From contig CAJUES010000001.1 of NCBI GenBank assembly GCA_910585765.1, forward strand, positions 1-64,000: 64,000 bases of DNA, given 5' to 3'. This DNA is from an uncultured Lachnospiraceae bacterium (lineage in GTDB: Bacteria > Bacillota > Clostridia > Lachnospirales > Lachnospiraceae). Shown piece by piece: positions 53,855 to 62,116 of the stretch. The translations under genes and the position numbers were made by a program. Below the pieces are notes generated by a model. The model was not told the DNA's origin. It was given only the letters and a program-made list of their open reading frames with translations, and did not search any database. Within the stretch, counting starts at the first letter, position 1. Every line of letters starts with the position of its first letter.

Positions 53855-55714
53855 GTGGATAAATTTGTAGTGAACATTATCCATCGTCCGGAGATGGTTC
53901 CGGAGTATTCTGCGACTGTCACAGGACAGGGCAAGGAGGAGGATATCGGAGACAAGGCGCTCCTGACAGAATCCCTTGATATCTTCAAGACACAACAGAG
54001 ACTGGCACATGAGAACGGGCTCAAGGTGACGATCCAGATGACATACGCATCACTGTTCAACGATGAGGCGGTGGAGATCGCAAAGCATGACCACGAGGAG
54101 TTTGGCGATGAGATCGCGCTCTCCCTGCTCGGTCTTCCCTGCGAGGAGTTCCGCGAGAAGTACAGGACAAAGGACTTCTGCATCTGGATGTTCTCGATGG
54201 AGGACAAGAAGGCGATCGTGAACGATGTCTTCGAGAAGTTCCATGACAGGTTTGGCTTTTATCCGGAATCGACAGGCTCCTACTACATGGATGCCGAGCT
54301 GACAAACTATATCAAGGAGAAATATCCGACGGTGAAGTGCGCGGTCGCGACATGCTGGGAGGAGGGACCGAAGGCGTACCACACCTGCAACAACTCGTGG
54401 TACACACTCTTTGACGGCGGTCCGTGGGCTCCGTGGATTCCCTCAAAGCAGAATACCCACGCGCCGGCGGCGAACGCGGCGGAGGACTCCGGTATCGTTG
54501 CGATCCCGCATCTGTCGAGGGATCTGATCGCGTGCTACGACGGAAACGGGTCAAACTTCGGCACGCATCCGCAGAACGTGCTCCGCGGCATGATCTACGA
54601 TACCAGGACATGGGAGTACCCGTATCTCTACAACCTGATCGACCAGTACCGCGATCTTGCAAAGTACAACAACGGCTACTCCTACAACATGATGTTCGTG
54701 GGACCGGGCTGGATGAACAAGATGGGGCGCTGGGAGCAGCCGTACGAGCTTCTGTACAAGTCCTACAGCGACGGCTGCAAGTACTACGGCGATCTGAAGA
54801 AGGAAGGCAAACTCATCGATATGACGATGGCAGAGTTTGCCGATTACTACAGAGAAAAGAAGGGCGTCAACGCAGGCAACTACAATGAGCCGGAGTGTGC
54901 GCCGTGGCGGGATATCCTCTACGGTTCCGACAAGCAGCTGTTCTGGTACTGCGATCCGTACATGAGAGCCTGCGTGAACATGGACCAGGGCGGCGCGATC
55001 GTCGACCTCCGCCCTTATGTGGCAAAACTAAACTGGCCTGTCGGCATCGGCACGCCGCATGTGCAGGATGCCTCCTATCCGTTCCTGATCCAGGAGAAGT
55101 ACCGCGCAGGGTACTTTACGCACTACGCGGGCGCAGGCACGGTGAGGAGCGCGAAGCTTTCATACAAGGGTGAGGAGGTCGATCTCTGCCTCTGCCCGAC
55201 ACACTGCCATTTCTCGGAGGAAGTGATCGACGGCAAAAAGACCAGGATCCTGACACTTGATCCGGTTGAGATCCAGTTCAGCGGTGTCACAGTGAAGCTG
55301 CAGACGAAGGAGTATTTTGAGGAGGGCGCATCCAACATCAGGATCGAGAGAAATATTCTCGAGATCAGCGACCCTGCCGCAGAGATCACGCTCGACGAGT
55401 ACATCACGGCATGCTACGGCACGACGGAGTACCCGGAGGACATGACAGGCATCACGCTCGCATGTGAGGGTGAGAACGGCAGGACGATCAGCTATGAATA
55501 CAGATGCCGCGATGCGAAGCTTGAGGGCGCGGACGCAGTGAGCGCAGTGATCCCCGCGATCGAGACGAAGGTCTCCCTCACCGCGTCCGACAAGGCGCTC
55601 GGCTATATCGAGGAAGGCTATGCGTTCTCCCCGATGTTCAAGCTCGGCTACAAGAAGACTATTTCTGATAAGGAGGTATTTGCAACATGGCTCAACTTGG
55701 AAAAGGCAAATTAA
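53855..55714 (+). CDS. Uncharacterised 619-residue protein of the galactan operon
   Basis: Start GTG 53855, seven bases after AAGGAGG; an earlier GTG overlaps that site. There is no signal peptide or membrane helix. The first 350 residues have an alternating strand/helix character with several His and Asp clusters (VNIIHRPEMVPEYSA, GFYPESTGSYYMDAEL, ATCWEEGPKAYHTC), reminiscent of a deacetylase/GH57-like barrel; the C-terminal 200 residues are beta-rich. The family is unknown to me and no catalytic set is certain. Placed directly after lacZ, it may act on a galactoside or its acetylated form. Its end overlaps the following zinc-ribbon gene by 28 bases. Confidence 0.65.
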   Translation: MDKFVVNIIHRPEMVPEYSATVTGQGKEEDIGDKALLTESLDIFKTQQRLAHENGLKVTIQMTYASLFNDEAVEIAKHDHEEFGDEIALSLLGLPCEEFREKYRTKDFCIWMFSMEDKKAIVNDVFEKFHDRFGFYPESTGSYYMDAELTNYIKEKYPTVKCAVATCWEEGPKAYHTCNNSWYTLFDGGPWAPWIPSKQNTHAPAANAAEDSGIVAIPHLSRDLIACYDGNGSNFGTHPQNVLRGMIYDTRTWEYPYLYNLIDQYRDLAKYNNGYSYNMMFVGPGWMNKMGRWEQPYELLYKSYSDGCKYYGDLKKEGKLIDMTMAEFADYYREKKGVNAGNYNEPECAPWRDILYGSDKQLFWYCDPYMRACVNMDQGGAIVDLRPYVAKLNWPVGIGTPHVQDASYPFLIQEKYRAGYFTHYAGAGTVRSAKLSYKGEEVDLCLCPTHCHFSEEVIDGKKTRILTLDPVEIQFSGVTVKLQTKEYFEEGASNIRIERNILEISDPAAEITLDEYITACYGTTEYPEDMTGITLACEGENGRTISYEYRCRDAKLEGADAVSAVIPAIETKVSLTASDKALGYIEEGYAFSPMFKLGYKKTISDKEVFATWLNLEKAN

Positions 55715-55905
55715 ATTACAGATGTCCATCCTGCTTTATGCGAGACCTCGACATCGATATGTTCTACAATAAGGACACGGGCATCTACAGCTGCATCCGC
55801 TGCCAGTACAGAGGGACGGAGGAGGATGTGCTTGCAAAAAACGAGATGGTGAGATTCCGCTACCTCGACAGGGCAAAGCGGTTTACGAAGTTTGATTTTG
55901 ACTGA
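55687..55905 (+). CDS. Small zinc-ribbon protein
   Basis: 72 residues: CPSC near 13-16 and CIRC near 37-40 form a rubredoxin-like zinc ribbon, followed by a basic/aromatic tail. The ATG overlaps the preceding gene and uses an AAGGAGG site inside it, so translation is coupled. Function unknown. Confidence 0.75.
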   Translation: MAQLGKGKLNYRCPSCFMRDLDIDMFYNKDTGIYSCIRCQYRGTEEDVLAKNEMVRFRYLDRAKRFTKFDFD

Positions 55906-55997
55906 GGAACTGGTTCAATACGGCAGGCTGCATCATCAGAATCGATAAAAACAGCACCTAAAATAGTAAAAGCAATACTGAAAGTCGGTTCATGGTA

Positions 55998-56026
55998 TTG
56001 ACGTGATATATATTGTGATATATACT
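55998..56026 (+). promoter_or_regulatory. VapBC promoter with internal direct repeat operator
   Basis: TTGACG at 55998-56003, 17 bases, TATACT at 56021-56026. GTGATATATA occurs at 56003-56012 and 56015-56024, covering the spacer and -10 box. This is a likely binding site for VapB or the VapBC complex, as in autoregulated toxin-antitoxin loci. Confidence 0.65.
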
Positions 56027-56049
56027 ATGGTATAGGGAGGTGCTTAAAG

Positions 56050-56280
56050 ATGATGATGGCAAAAGTATTTGAAAATGGCAGAAGCCAGGCAGTAAGACTG
56101 CCAAAAGAGTATCGGTTTAGTGATAAGGAAGTGGCGATCAATAAAATCGGAGATGTTGTTCTGTTGATGCCAAAGGAAAACAAATGGGCAGGATTTTTAA
56201 GCAGCCTAAACCTTTTTTCTGAGGATTTCATGAATGATGGACGTGAACAGTCTGTGGAACAGGAACGTGATGCGCTATGA
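56050..56280 (+). CDS. vapB: VapB antitoxin, AbrB/SpoVT-type
   Basis: 76 residues. N-terminal swapped-hairpin motif AKVFENGRSQAVRLPKEYRF is typical of VapB/MazE-like DNA-binding antitoxins. The C-terminus (FLSSLNLFSEDFMNDGRE) would block the toxin. A GGGAGGTG site precedes three consecutive ATG codons. Its stop overlaps the toxin start as ATGA. Confidence 0.9.
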   Translation: MMMAKVFENGRSQAVRLPKEYRFSDKEVAINKIGDVVLLMPKENKWAGFLSSLNLFSEDFMNDGREQSVEQERDAL

Positions 56281-56687
56281 AGTATATGTTAGATACAAAC
56301 ATCTGCATATATGCGATTAAGCATAAACCAGATATTGTGATAAAGAAATTTCTTTCACATGACCCAGAAGAAATATGCATTTCAGCAATTACTTATGCGG
56401 AATTGATGCATGGTGTTGAGAAGAGCATGGCAGTGGAGAAAAATCGTGTTGCAATGTCTTTGTTCCTCTCGCCGATCACAATTTTGCAGTTTGACGAAAG
56501 GGCTGCAGAAGAATATGGGAGAATTAAGGCAGAACTTGAAAAGAAAGGAACACCGATTGGTCCGATGGACACATTGATAGCGGGGCATGCCAGGTCAAGC
56601 GGACTTATTCTTGTGACGAACAACACAAGAGAATTTAGCCGTGTGGTTGGCTTGGCAGTCGAAGATTGGACACAAGAGCAGAGATAA
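56277..56687 (+). CDS. vapC: VapC toxin, PIN-domain ribonuclease
   Basis: 136 residues. PIN active-site acids are Asp6 (MLDTNIC), Glu42 (YAELMHGVE) and Asp98 (GPMDTLIAGHA), with a downstream TNNTREF segment. VapC toxins cut tRNA or rRNA when released from VapB. The gene is coupled to vapB by ATGA and looks intact. Confidence 0.92.
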   Translation: MKYMLDTNICIYAIKHKPDIVIKKFLSHDPEEICISAITYAELMHGVEKSMAVEKNRVAMSLFLSPITILQFDERAAEEYGRIKAELEKKGTPIGPMDTLIAGHARSSGLILVTNNTREFSRVVGLAVEDWTQEQR

Positions 56688-56780
56688 CCTGTTTGAGCAT
56701 GACATTGAAATATGCGAGGTTGTTGTGATCATGGCTGGTACTAGAGAGAATCAGAGTTAGTCATTCTGATCATTTCATTG

Positions 56781-56818
56781 ACAGCTCGGAATACTTGTCG
56801 TTAAGTATTCCGAGCTGT
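56781..56818. repeat. 16-bp perfect inverted repeat
   Basis: ACAGCTCGGAATACTT, loop GTCG-TT, AAGTATTCCGAGCTGT. It lacks a T run. It lies just before the acetyltransferase remnant and could be a transcript end for vapBC or the scar of an inserted element. Confidence 0.6.
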
Positions 56819-56836
56819 TCTATCTCCGGATGGAGT

Positions 56837-56989
56837 ACTAGAGCGTTGCATTTCTTCAAAAAGGCTGGGTACAAACTGGAAGGAGTCCAGGAGCTGGGAT
56901 ATTTTTGTGATGACAGGTATTATGATGTGATATTGCTTCGACTGCTGCGCGGGGAATATATGGCCGGACGGGGGATCAGAATGTGCTGA
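56837..56989 (+). pseudogene. GNAT acetyltransferase C-terminal remnant
   Basis: In frame: RALHFFKKAGYKLEGVQELG, FCDDRYYDVILLRLLRGEY. This matches the last 50 residues of RimJ/RimL-type acetyltransferases (A-x-x-F-Y-E-K-x-G-F then D-x-x-x-M). The acetyl-CoA-binding part is missing. Together with 56688-56780 (nothing recognised) it fills the gap between vapBC and secA. Confidence 0.6.
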
Positions 56990-57034
56990 GCAGTCCTTTT
57001 CGCATGAAAGTTGAAAAAGTTCATTTAAAATTCA

Positions 57035-57063
57035 TTGAATTATGGCATATTATCTGCTACAAT
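57035..57063 (+). promoter_or_regulatory. Promoter of secA
   Basis: TTGAAT at 57035-57040, 17 bases, TACAAT at 57058-57063. It leaves a leader of about 143 bases before secA. Confidence 0.65.
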
Positions 57064-57212
57064 AATCATTGGTTTGTGCAGTGGTCATTTTATGTCAATC
57101 AAGATACACTGCGAACGAAAGGGTTATTTGTAACGATGTCTGCCATGTGTTTTCCTGCGGTCGATCGGGAGGGCAGTCTGGTCAGGCAAAGATTTGTAGA
57201 TTGGAGCCGTAT

Positions 57213-59780
57213 ATGAGTATTATAGAAAAAGTATTCGGTACGCACAGCGACCGCGAACTCAAGCGGATCGAGCCCATCGTAAAAAAGATCGAGAGTTATC
57301 GCGATGAGATGGGAAAGCTTACCGACGAGGAGCTTCGGGGCAGGACCGCGGAGTTCAAGCGGAGAGTGGCGGAGGGTGAAAGCCTTGACAACATTCTGCC
57401 GGAGGCGTATGCAGTCGTTCGCGAGGGCGCGAAGCGTGTACTAAACCAGGAGCATTACAGAGTGCAGCTGATCGGCGGTATCGTCCTGCACCAGGGGCGT
57501 ATCGCGGAGATGAGGACCGGCGAGGGAAAGACGCAGACAGCGCTTCTGCCGGCATATCTGAATGCGCTGGAGGGAAGAGGCGTGCATGTCGTCACCGTCA
57601 ACGACTATCTGGCAAAGCGAGACGCCGAGTGGATGGGACAGGTGCACGAATTCCTGGGGCTGAGAGTCGGCGTCGTGCTCAACGACATGAAACCTGATGA
57701 GCGGCGGGAGGCGTACAACTGCGATATCACCTATGTGACCAACAACGAACTCGGCTTTGACTATCTGAGGGACAACATGGTGCTCTACAAGGAGCAGCTT
57801 GTCCTGCGGGAGCTGCACTACGCCATCGTAGACGAGGTGGACTCCGTGCTGATCGACGAGGCGAGGACACCGCTGATCATATCGGGACAGAGCAGCAAAT
57901 CCACAAAACTCTATGAGGTGTGCGATATCCTTGCAAGGCAGATGAAGCGCGGCGAGGATGTTCCTGAGATGACCAAGATGGACTATGTGATGGGCACGGA
58001 GCAGGAGGAGACAGGGGACTTTATCGTCAATGAGAAGGACAAGGTTGTGAACCTCACCGCCGCGGGCGTGGAGCGCGTGGAGAAGTTCTTTCAGATCGAA
58101 AATCTTGCCGACCCCGAGAATCTCGAGATACAGCACAATATCATATTAGCGCTGCGGGCGCACAATCTGATGTTCCGCGATCAGGACTATGTAGTGAAGG
58201 ACGATGAGGTTCTGATCGTCGATGAATTTACGGGACGCATCATGCCGGGACGCCGCTATTCCGACGGTCTGCACCAGGCGATCGAGGCGAAGGAACACGT
58301 CAAAGTAAAGCGCGAGAGCAAGACGCTCGCCACGATCACATTCCAGAATTTCTTCAACAAGTTTGACAAAAAGTGCGGTATGACCGGTACGGCGCTCACC
58401 GAGGAGAAAGAGTTCCGGGATATCTACGGCATGGACGTGGTCGTCGTGCCGACAAACCGCCCGGTGGTGCGCGAGGACAGGCAGGACAGCGTGTATAAGA
58501 CCAGAAAAGAGAAGCTCAAGGCGATCGTCGACACCGTGGAGCAGGCGCACGCCACAGGGCAGCCGGTGCTTGTCGGCACGATCACGATCGAGGCGAGCGA
58601 GGAGCTGAGCAAGATGTTCACGCGCCGCGGCATTCAGCACAAGGTGTTGAACGCGAAGTTCCATGAGCTCGAGGCGGAGATCGTCGCAGATGCAGGCCAG
58701 CACGGCGCGGTCACGATTGCGACGAACATGGCAGGGCGCGGTACGGATATCAAACTTGACGAGGAGGCGAGGGCAGCAGGGGGACTCATGATCATCGGTA
58801 CGGAGCGCCATGAGTCGCGGCGTATCGACAACCAGCTGCGAGGGCGTTCAGGCCGTCAGGGGGATCCTGGTATGTCCCGGTTCTACATCTCGCTCGAGGA
58901 TGACCTCATGCGTCTGTTCGGCTCGGAGCGTCTGATCAATATGTTCAATACGCTGGGCATTCCCGAGGGGCAGGAGATCGAGCACAAAATGCTCACGAGT
59001 GCGATCGAGAATGCGCAGAAGAAGATCGAGAACAACAACTTTGGTATCAGAAAGAACCTCCTGGAGTACGACCAGGTCATGAATGAGCAGCGCGAGATCA
59101 TTTATGAGGAGCGCCGCCGCGTTCTTGACGGGGAGAGCATGCGCGACACGATCTACAAGATGATCACGGACATCGTCGAGAGCTCGGTAGACACGGCGAT
59201 CAATGACGATCTCGAGCCGGAAGAGTGGGATCTGAAAGAGCTGAACACACTGCTGCTCCCGATCGTGCCGCTGCATCCAGTGGTGCTCGACCGCGTGTCC
59301 AAGAAGACGAAGAACGGTTTGAAGCACCAGCTCAAGGAGGAGGCTGTCAGGCTCTATGAGAGCAAGGAGGCAGAGTTCCCCGAGGCGGAGAACATCCGCG
59401 AGATCGAGCGCGTCATTCTGCTGAAAGTGATCGACCGCAAGTGGATGGATCACATAGACGACATGGACCAGCTGCGGCAGGGCGTGGGTCTGCAGGCATA
59501 CGGACAGAGAGATCCGCTTGTGGAGTACAAAATGAACGGCTATGAGATGTTCGACGCCATGACAGCCAACATCAAGCAGGATACCGTGCGTATGCTGCTG
59601 CATGTCAAGGTAGAGCAGAAGATTGAGCGCGAGGAAGTGGCGAAGGTCACGGGCACAAACAAGGATGACACGCTGCAGAAGGGACCGAAGACGCGCGTGG
59701 AGGCGAAGGTGTACCCGAATGACCTGTGTCCGTGCGGCAGCGGCAAGAAGTACAAACAGTGCTGCGGGCGCAAGGCATAA
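57213..59780 (+). CDS. secA: Preprotein translocase ATPase SecA
   Basis: 855 residues from ATG 57213 (GGAG seven bases before); longer frames upstream are out of family. Motor motifs: GEGKTQ (Walker A), VDEVDSVLIDEARTPLIISG (Walker B and preprotein-linked DEAD), ATNMAGRGTDIKL and GRSGRQGDPG. The C-terminal zinc finger CPCGSGKKYKQCCG, which binds SecB or lipids, is present. It drives secretory proteins through SecYEG. It is followed by hairpins and prfB, the usual Firmicutes order. Confidence 0.97.
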   Translation: MSIIEKVFGTHSDRELKRIEPIVKKIESYRDEMGKLTDEELRGRTAEFKRRVAEGESLDNILPEAYAVVREGAKRVLNQEHYRVQLIGGIVLHQGRIAEMRTGEGKTQTALLPAYLNALEGRGVHVVTVNDYLAKRDAEWMGQVHEFLGLRVGVVLNDMKPDERREAYNCDITYVTNNELGFDYLRDNMVLYKEQLVLRELHYAIVDEVDSVLIDEARTPLIISGQSSKSTKLYEVCDILARQMKRGEDVPEMTKMDYVMGTEQEETGDFIVNEKDKVVNLTAAGVERVEKFFQIENLADPENLEIQHNIILALRAHNLMFRDQDYVVKDDEVLIVDEFTGRIMPGRRYSDGLHQAIEAKEHVKVKRESKTLATITFQNFFNKFDKKCGMTGTALTEEKEFRDIYGMDVVVVPTNRPVVREDRQDSVYKTRKEKLKAIVDTVEQAHATGQPVLVGTITIEASEELSKMFTRRGIQHKVLNAKFHELEAEIVADAGQHGAVTIATNMAGRGTDIKLDEEARAAGGLMIIGTERHESRRIDNQLRGRSGRQGDPGMSRFYISLEDDLMRLFGSERLINMFNTLGIPEGQEIEHKMLTSAIENAQKKIENNNFGIRKNLLEYDQVMNEQREIIYEERRRVLDGESMRDTIYKMITDIVESSVDTAINDDLEPEEWDLKELNTLLLPIVPLHPVVLDRVSKKTKNGLKHQLKEEAVRLYESKEAEFPEAENIREIERVILLKVIDRKWMDHIDDMDQLRQGVGLQAYGQRDPLVEYKMNGYEMFDAMTANIKQDTVRMLLHVKVEQKIEREEVAKVTGTNKDDTLQKGPKTRVEAKVYPNDLCPCGSGKKYKQCCGRKA

Positions 59781-59785
59781 AAATA

Positions 59786-59872
59786 AAACGAAGTTATTCT
59801 AAAGACGTCTCGCCATTGGACGAGACGCCAAGAATAACGAATCGTTTTAAGAAGAATGGCAGAGCCATTCTT
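59786..59872 (+). promoter_or_regulatory. Two hairpins between secA and prfB
   Basis: The first (59786-59847) nests AAACGA/TCGTTT, GTTATTCT/AGAATAAC and CGTCTCG/CGAGACG. The second (59852-59872) is AAGAATGG-CAGAG-CCATTCTT. Neither has a following T run, so attenuation or mRNA processing is more likely than plain termination. Confidence 0.5.
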
Positions 59873-59911
59873 CACGATAGGTATGATTCATAAATAAAGG
59901 TGGTGAACGCT

Positions 59912-61031
59912 ATGGTAGAACTCGACCAGATGAAACAGGAGTTACAGACCTACGAAAGTCCATTAGCGGAAGTGAGGGATTCACTTTGACCTCGCCAACA
60001 AGGAGAGGCGGATCGAGGAGTTAGAGCGGGAGATGGAGGCACCCGGATTCTGGGACGACCCTGACCGCTCCAACAGACAGATGAAGGAATTAAAACAGCT
60101 CAAAGACACTGTTGACCAGTGCAGCGGGCTCAAGTCGCAGTACGAGGACATCGAGACTTTGATCGAGATGGGATATGAGGCGCAGGACGAGGAGATGATA
60201 CCGGAGATCCGCGGGGAGCTGGACAGCTTTATCGAGACATTTGAGGCGCTGCGCATCAGCACGCTCCTGTCAGAGGAGTACGACAAGTGCAATGCGATCC
60301 TGAAATTAAATGCGGGCGCGGGCGGAACGGAGAGCTGTGACTGGGCGGGCATGCTCTACCGCATGTACACCAGATGGGCAGAGCGAAAAGGTTTTTCCAT
60401 CGATGTGCTGGATTTTCTTGACGGGGACGAGGCGGGGATCAAGTCCGTGACTTTTCAGGTTAACGGCGAGAACGCCTACGGATATCTCAAATCGGAGAAA
60501 GGGGTGCACCGGCTTGTGCGCATCTCGCCCTTTAACGCGCAGGGCAAGCGTCAGACATCGTTTGTGTCGCTTGACGTCATGCCCGATATCGAGGAAGATC
60601 TGGATGTGGAGATCAACGAGGACGATCTGCGGATCGACACCTATCGAAGCAGTGGTGCGGGCGGTCAGCACATCAACAAGACATCCTCTGCGATCCGCAT
60701 CACCCACATTCCGACAGGCACGGTCGTACAGTGCCAGAATGAGCGCTCGCAGTTCCAGAACAAAGATAAGGCAATGCAGATGCTCAAGGCAAAGCTGTAT
60801 ATGTTGAAGCAGGAGGCGAATGCCGAGAAGCTTTCCGATATACGCGGCGAGGTGAAGGAGATCGGCTGGGGAAGCCAGATCCGGTCCTACGTTATGCAGC
60901 CCTACACCATGGTCAAGGACCACAGGACGAACTTTGAGTCCGGGAATGTGGATGCGGTCATGGACGGCGCGCTGGACGGATTCATCAATGCCTATCTCAA
61001 GTGGAAGAACAGCGGGACAGCGCACGAATGA
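59912..61031 (+). CDS. prfB: Peptide chain release factor 2, programmed +1 frameshift
   Basis: The first 25 codons from ATG 59912 end at TGA 59987-59989. Reading resumes in the +1 frame from 59988 after CTT, giving 372 residues in all. The site is AGGGAT-TCA-CTT-TGA-C, the classical RF2 autoregulation: low RF2 lets ribosomes slip. The SD-like AGGG is weaker than in many species. In the product, SPF (stop recognition) lies in RISPFN and GGQ in GAGGQHINKTSSA. RF2 ends translation at UGA and UAA. An AAAGGTGG site precedes the ATG. Confidence 0.95.
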
Positions 61032-61032
61032 A

Positions 61033-61078
61033 AAAATACCTGACATTGATCCCACAGCGGGATCTGTCAGGTATTTTT
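61033..61078 (+). terminator. Strong bidirectional terminator after prfB
   Basis: AAATACCTGACA and TGTCAGGTATTT enclose GATCCC-ACAGC-GGGATC, followed by T5, with an A run on the left so it also serves the converging DUF975 gene. Confidence 0.9.
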
Positions 61079-61087
61079 ATGCGTCCG

Positions 61088-61927
61088 TCAGCTGTCTGCG
61101 GTCTTGTTCCGCACGGACATGATATCCAGATAAAGGTTTGTCATCGCCATGTTCTGGTAGGGGACTACCCAGATCAGCGTGATGCCGCAGGTGAAGATAC
61201 TGAGCAGGAATGCGGGGACAAAGCTCACGTACAGCAGGAACAGCCGCACTTTGTGCCCGCTCATGACTTCAAAGCTCTTCTTGAGGATCGTCGTGGCGCT
61301 CCAGTCGGGAAAGTCGAGCACCATGTAGAACGCTGGGAAGAAGGGCAGGGTCAGTATGAGTGAGATCACGGTGCACACGAACATGATCAGGTAGAATTTC
61401 ATGGAAGCGTTGTACAGAATGCTGTAGGATTCAAGGAACTCGCTGCCCGCCATGGAGTTTCCCGCAAGGAGGAAACTAAGCTCGTTGACATTGCTCCCGC
61501 CGAGCGGAGCCAGGGAGATGATGATCTGTGCATATTGTGCCGATGCGATCTCAAGCGGGATCATGCAGATGGATTCAATGACGGCGATCACCGCGCCGAT
61601 CTTGAGGATCTTGGCTGTATTTTCCTGAAAACCGCAGAATAGATCCCGGATGGTGCTCTGCATGCCGCAGGCTGATTTCAGGAAGATATAGGAGGTTCCG
61701 ACATTTAATACAGAGGCGGCGACCTGTACGCCAAAGACTGCGATGTAGTTGACAACAAATCCGGCTGCATTGGATGCGGGAAACTGCGAGGACACGAGGT
61801 TCACTGCCATGAACGTGATGGCAAATTTCAGCAGGATCGCCCCGACTAAAATCCCAAGATACTGTCCGGTCTGTACTCTTGCCAGGAATTTTAACTCAAA
61901 GTTGCTTTTATATTGTGGCTGTTGCAT
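61088..61927 (-). CDS. DUF975 family membrane protein
   Basis: 279 residues from ATG 61927 (AAAGGA upstream). A short cytoplasmic start (QYKSNFELKFLARVQ-like) and about six membrane helices, with FMVLDFPDWSATTILKKSFEVMSGHK near 210, the most conserved DUF975 stretch. Function unknown; such proteins are frequent in Clostridia. It is divergent from tex with a shared 189-base promoter region. Confidence 0.8.
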   Translation of the reverse strand: MQQPQYKSNFELKFLARVQTGQYLGILVGAILLKFAITFMAVNLVSSQFPASNAAGFVVNYIAVFGVQVAASVLNVGTSYIFLKSACGMQSTIRDLFCGFQENTAKILKIGAVIAVIESICMIPLEIASAQYAQIIISLAPLGGSNVNELSFLLAGNSMAGSEFLESYSILYNASMKFYLIMFVCTVISLILTLPFFPAFYMVLDFPDWSATTILKKSFEVMSGHKVRLFLLYVSFVPAFLLSIFTCGITLIWVVPYQNMAMTNLYLDIMSVRNKTADS

Positions 61928-61981
61928 AGTGTGAAATCCTTTCTCGTCCGACCGATGGTGTGACATGTCAGACTGAAACCC

Positions 61982-62010
61982 ATTGTATCATGTTTAGTAC
62001 AATAAAACAA
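61982..62010 (-). promoter_or_regulatory. Promoter of the DUF975 gene
   Basis: On the minus strand TTGTTT (62010-62005), 17 bases, TACAAT (61987-61982). Confidence 0.6.
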
Positions 62011-62031
62011 TGAAATCAAAGTGAAAATTTC

Positions 62032-62060
62032 TTGAATCGCGCGGGATTTTCCTATATACT
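62032..62060 (+). promoter_or_regulatory. Promoter of tex
   Basis: TTGAAT at 62032-62037, 17 bases, TATACT at 62055-62060. Confidence 0.65.
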
Positions 62061-62116
62061 TTATAATTGAACGCGCATATATTTTTACAATATGATTAAA
62101 GAGGTAAAGTTGAGCT

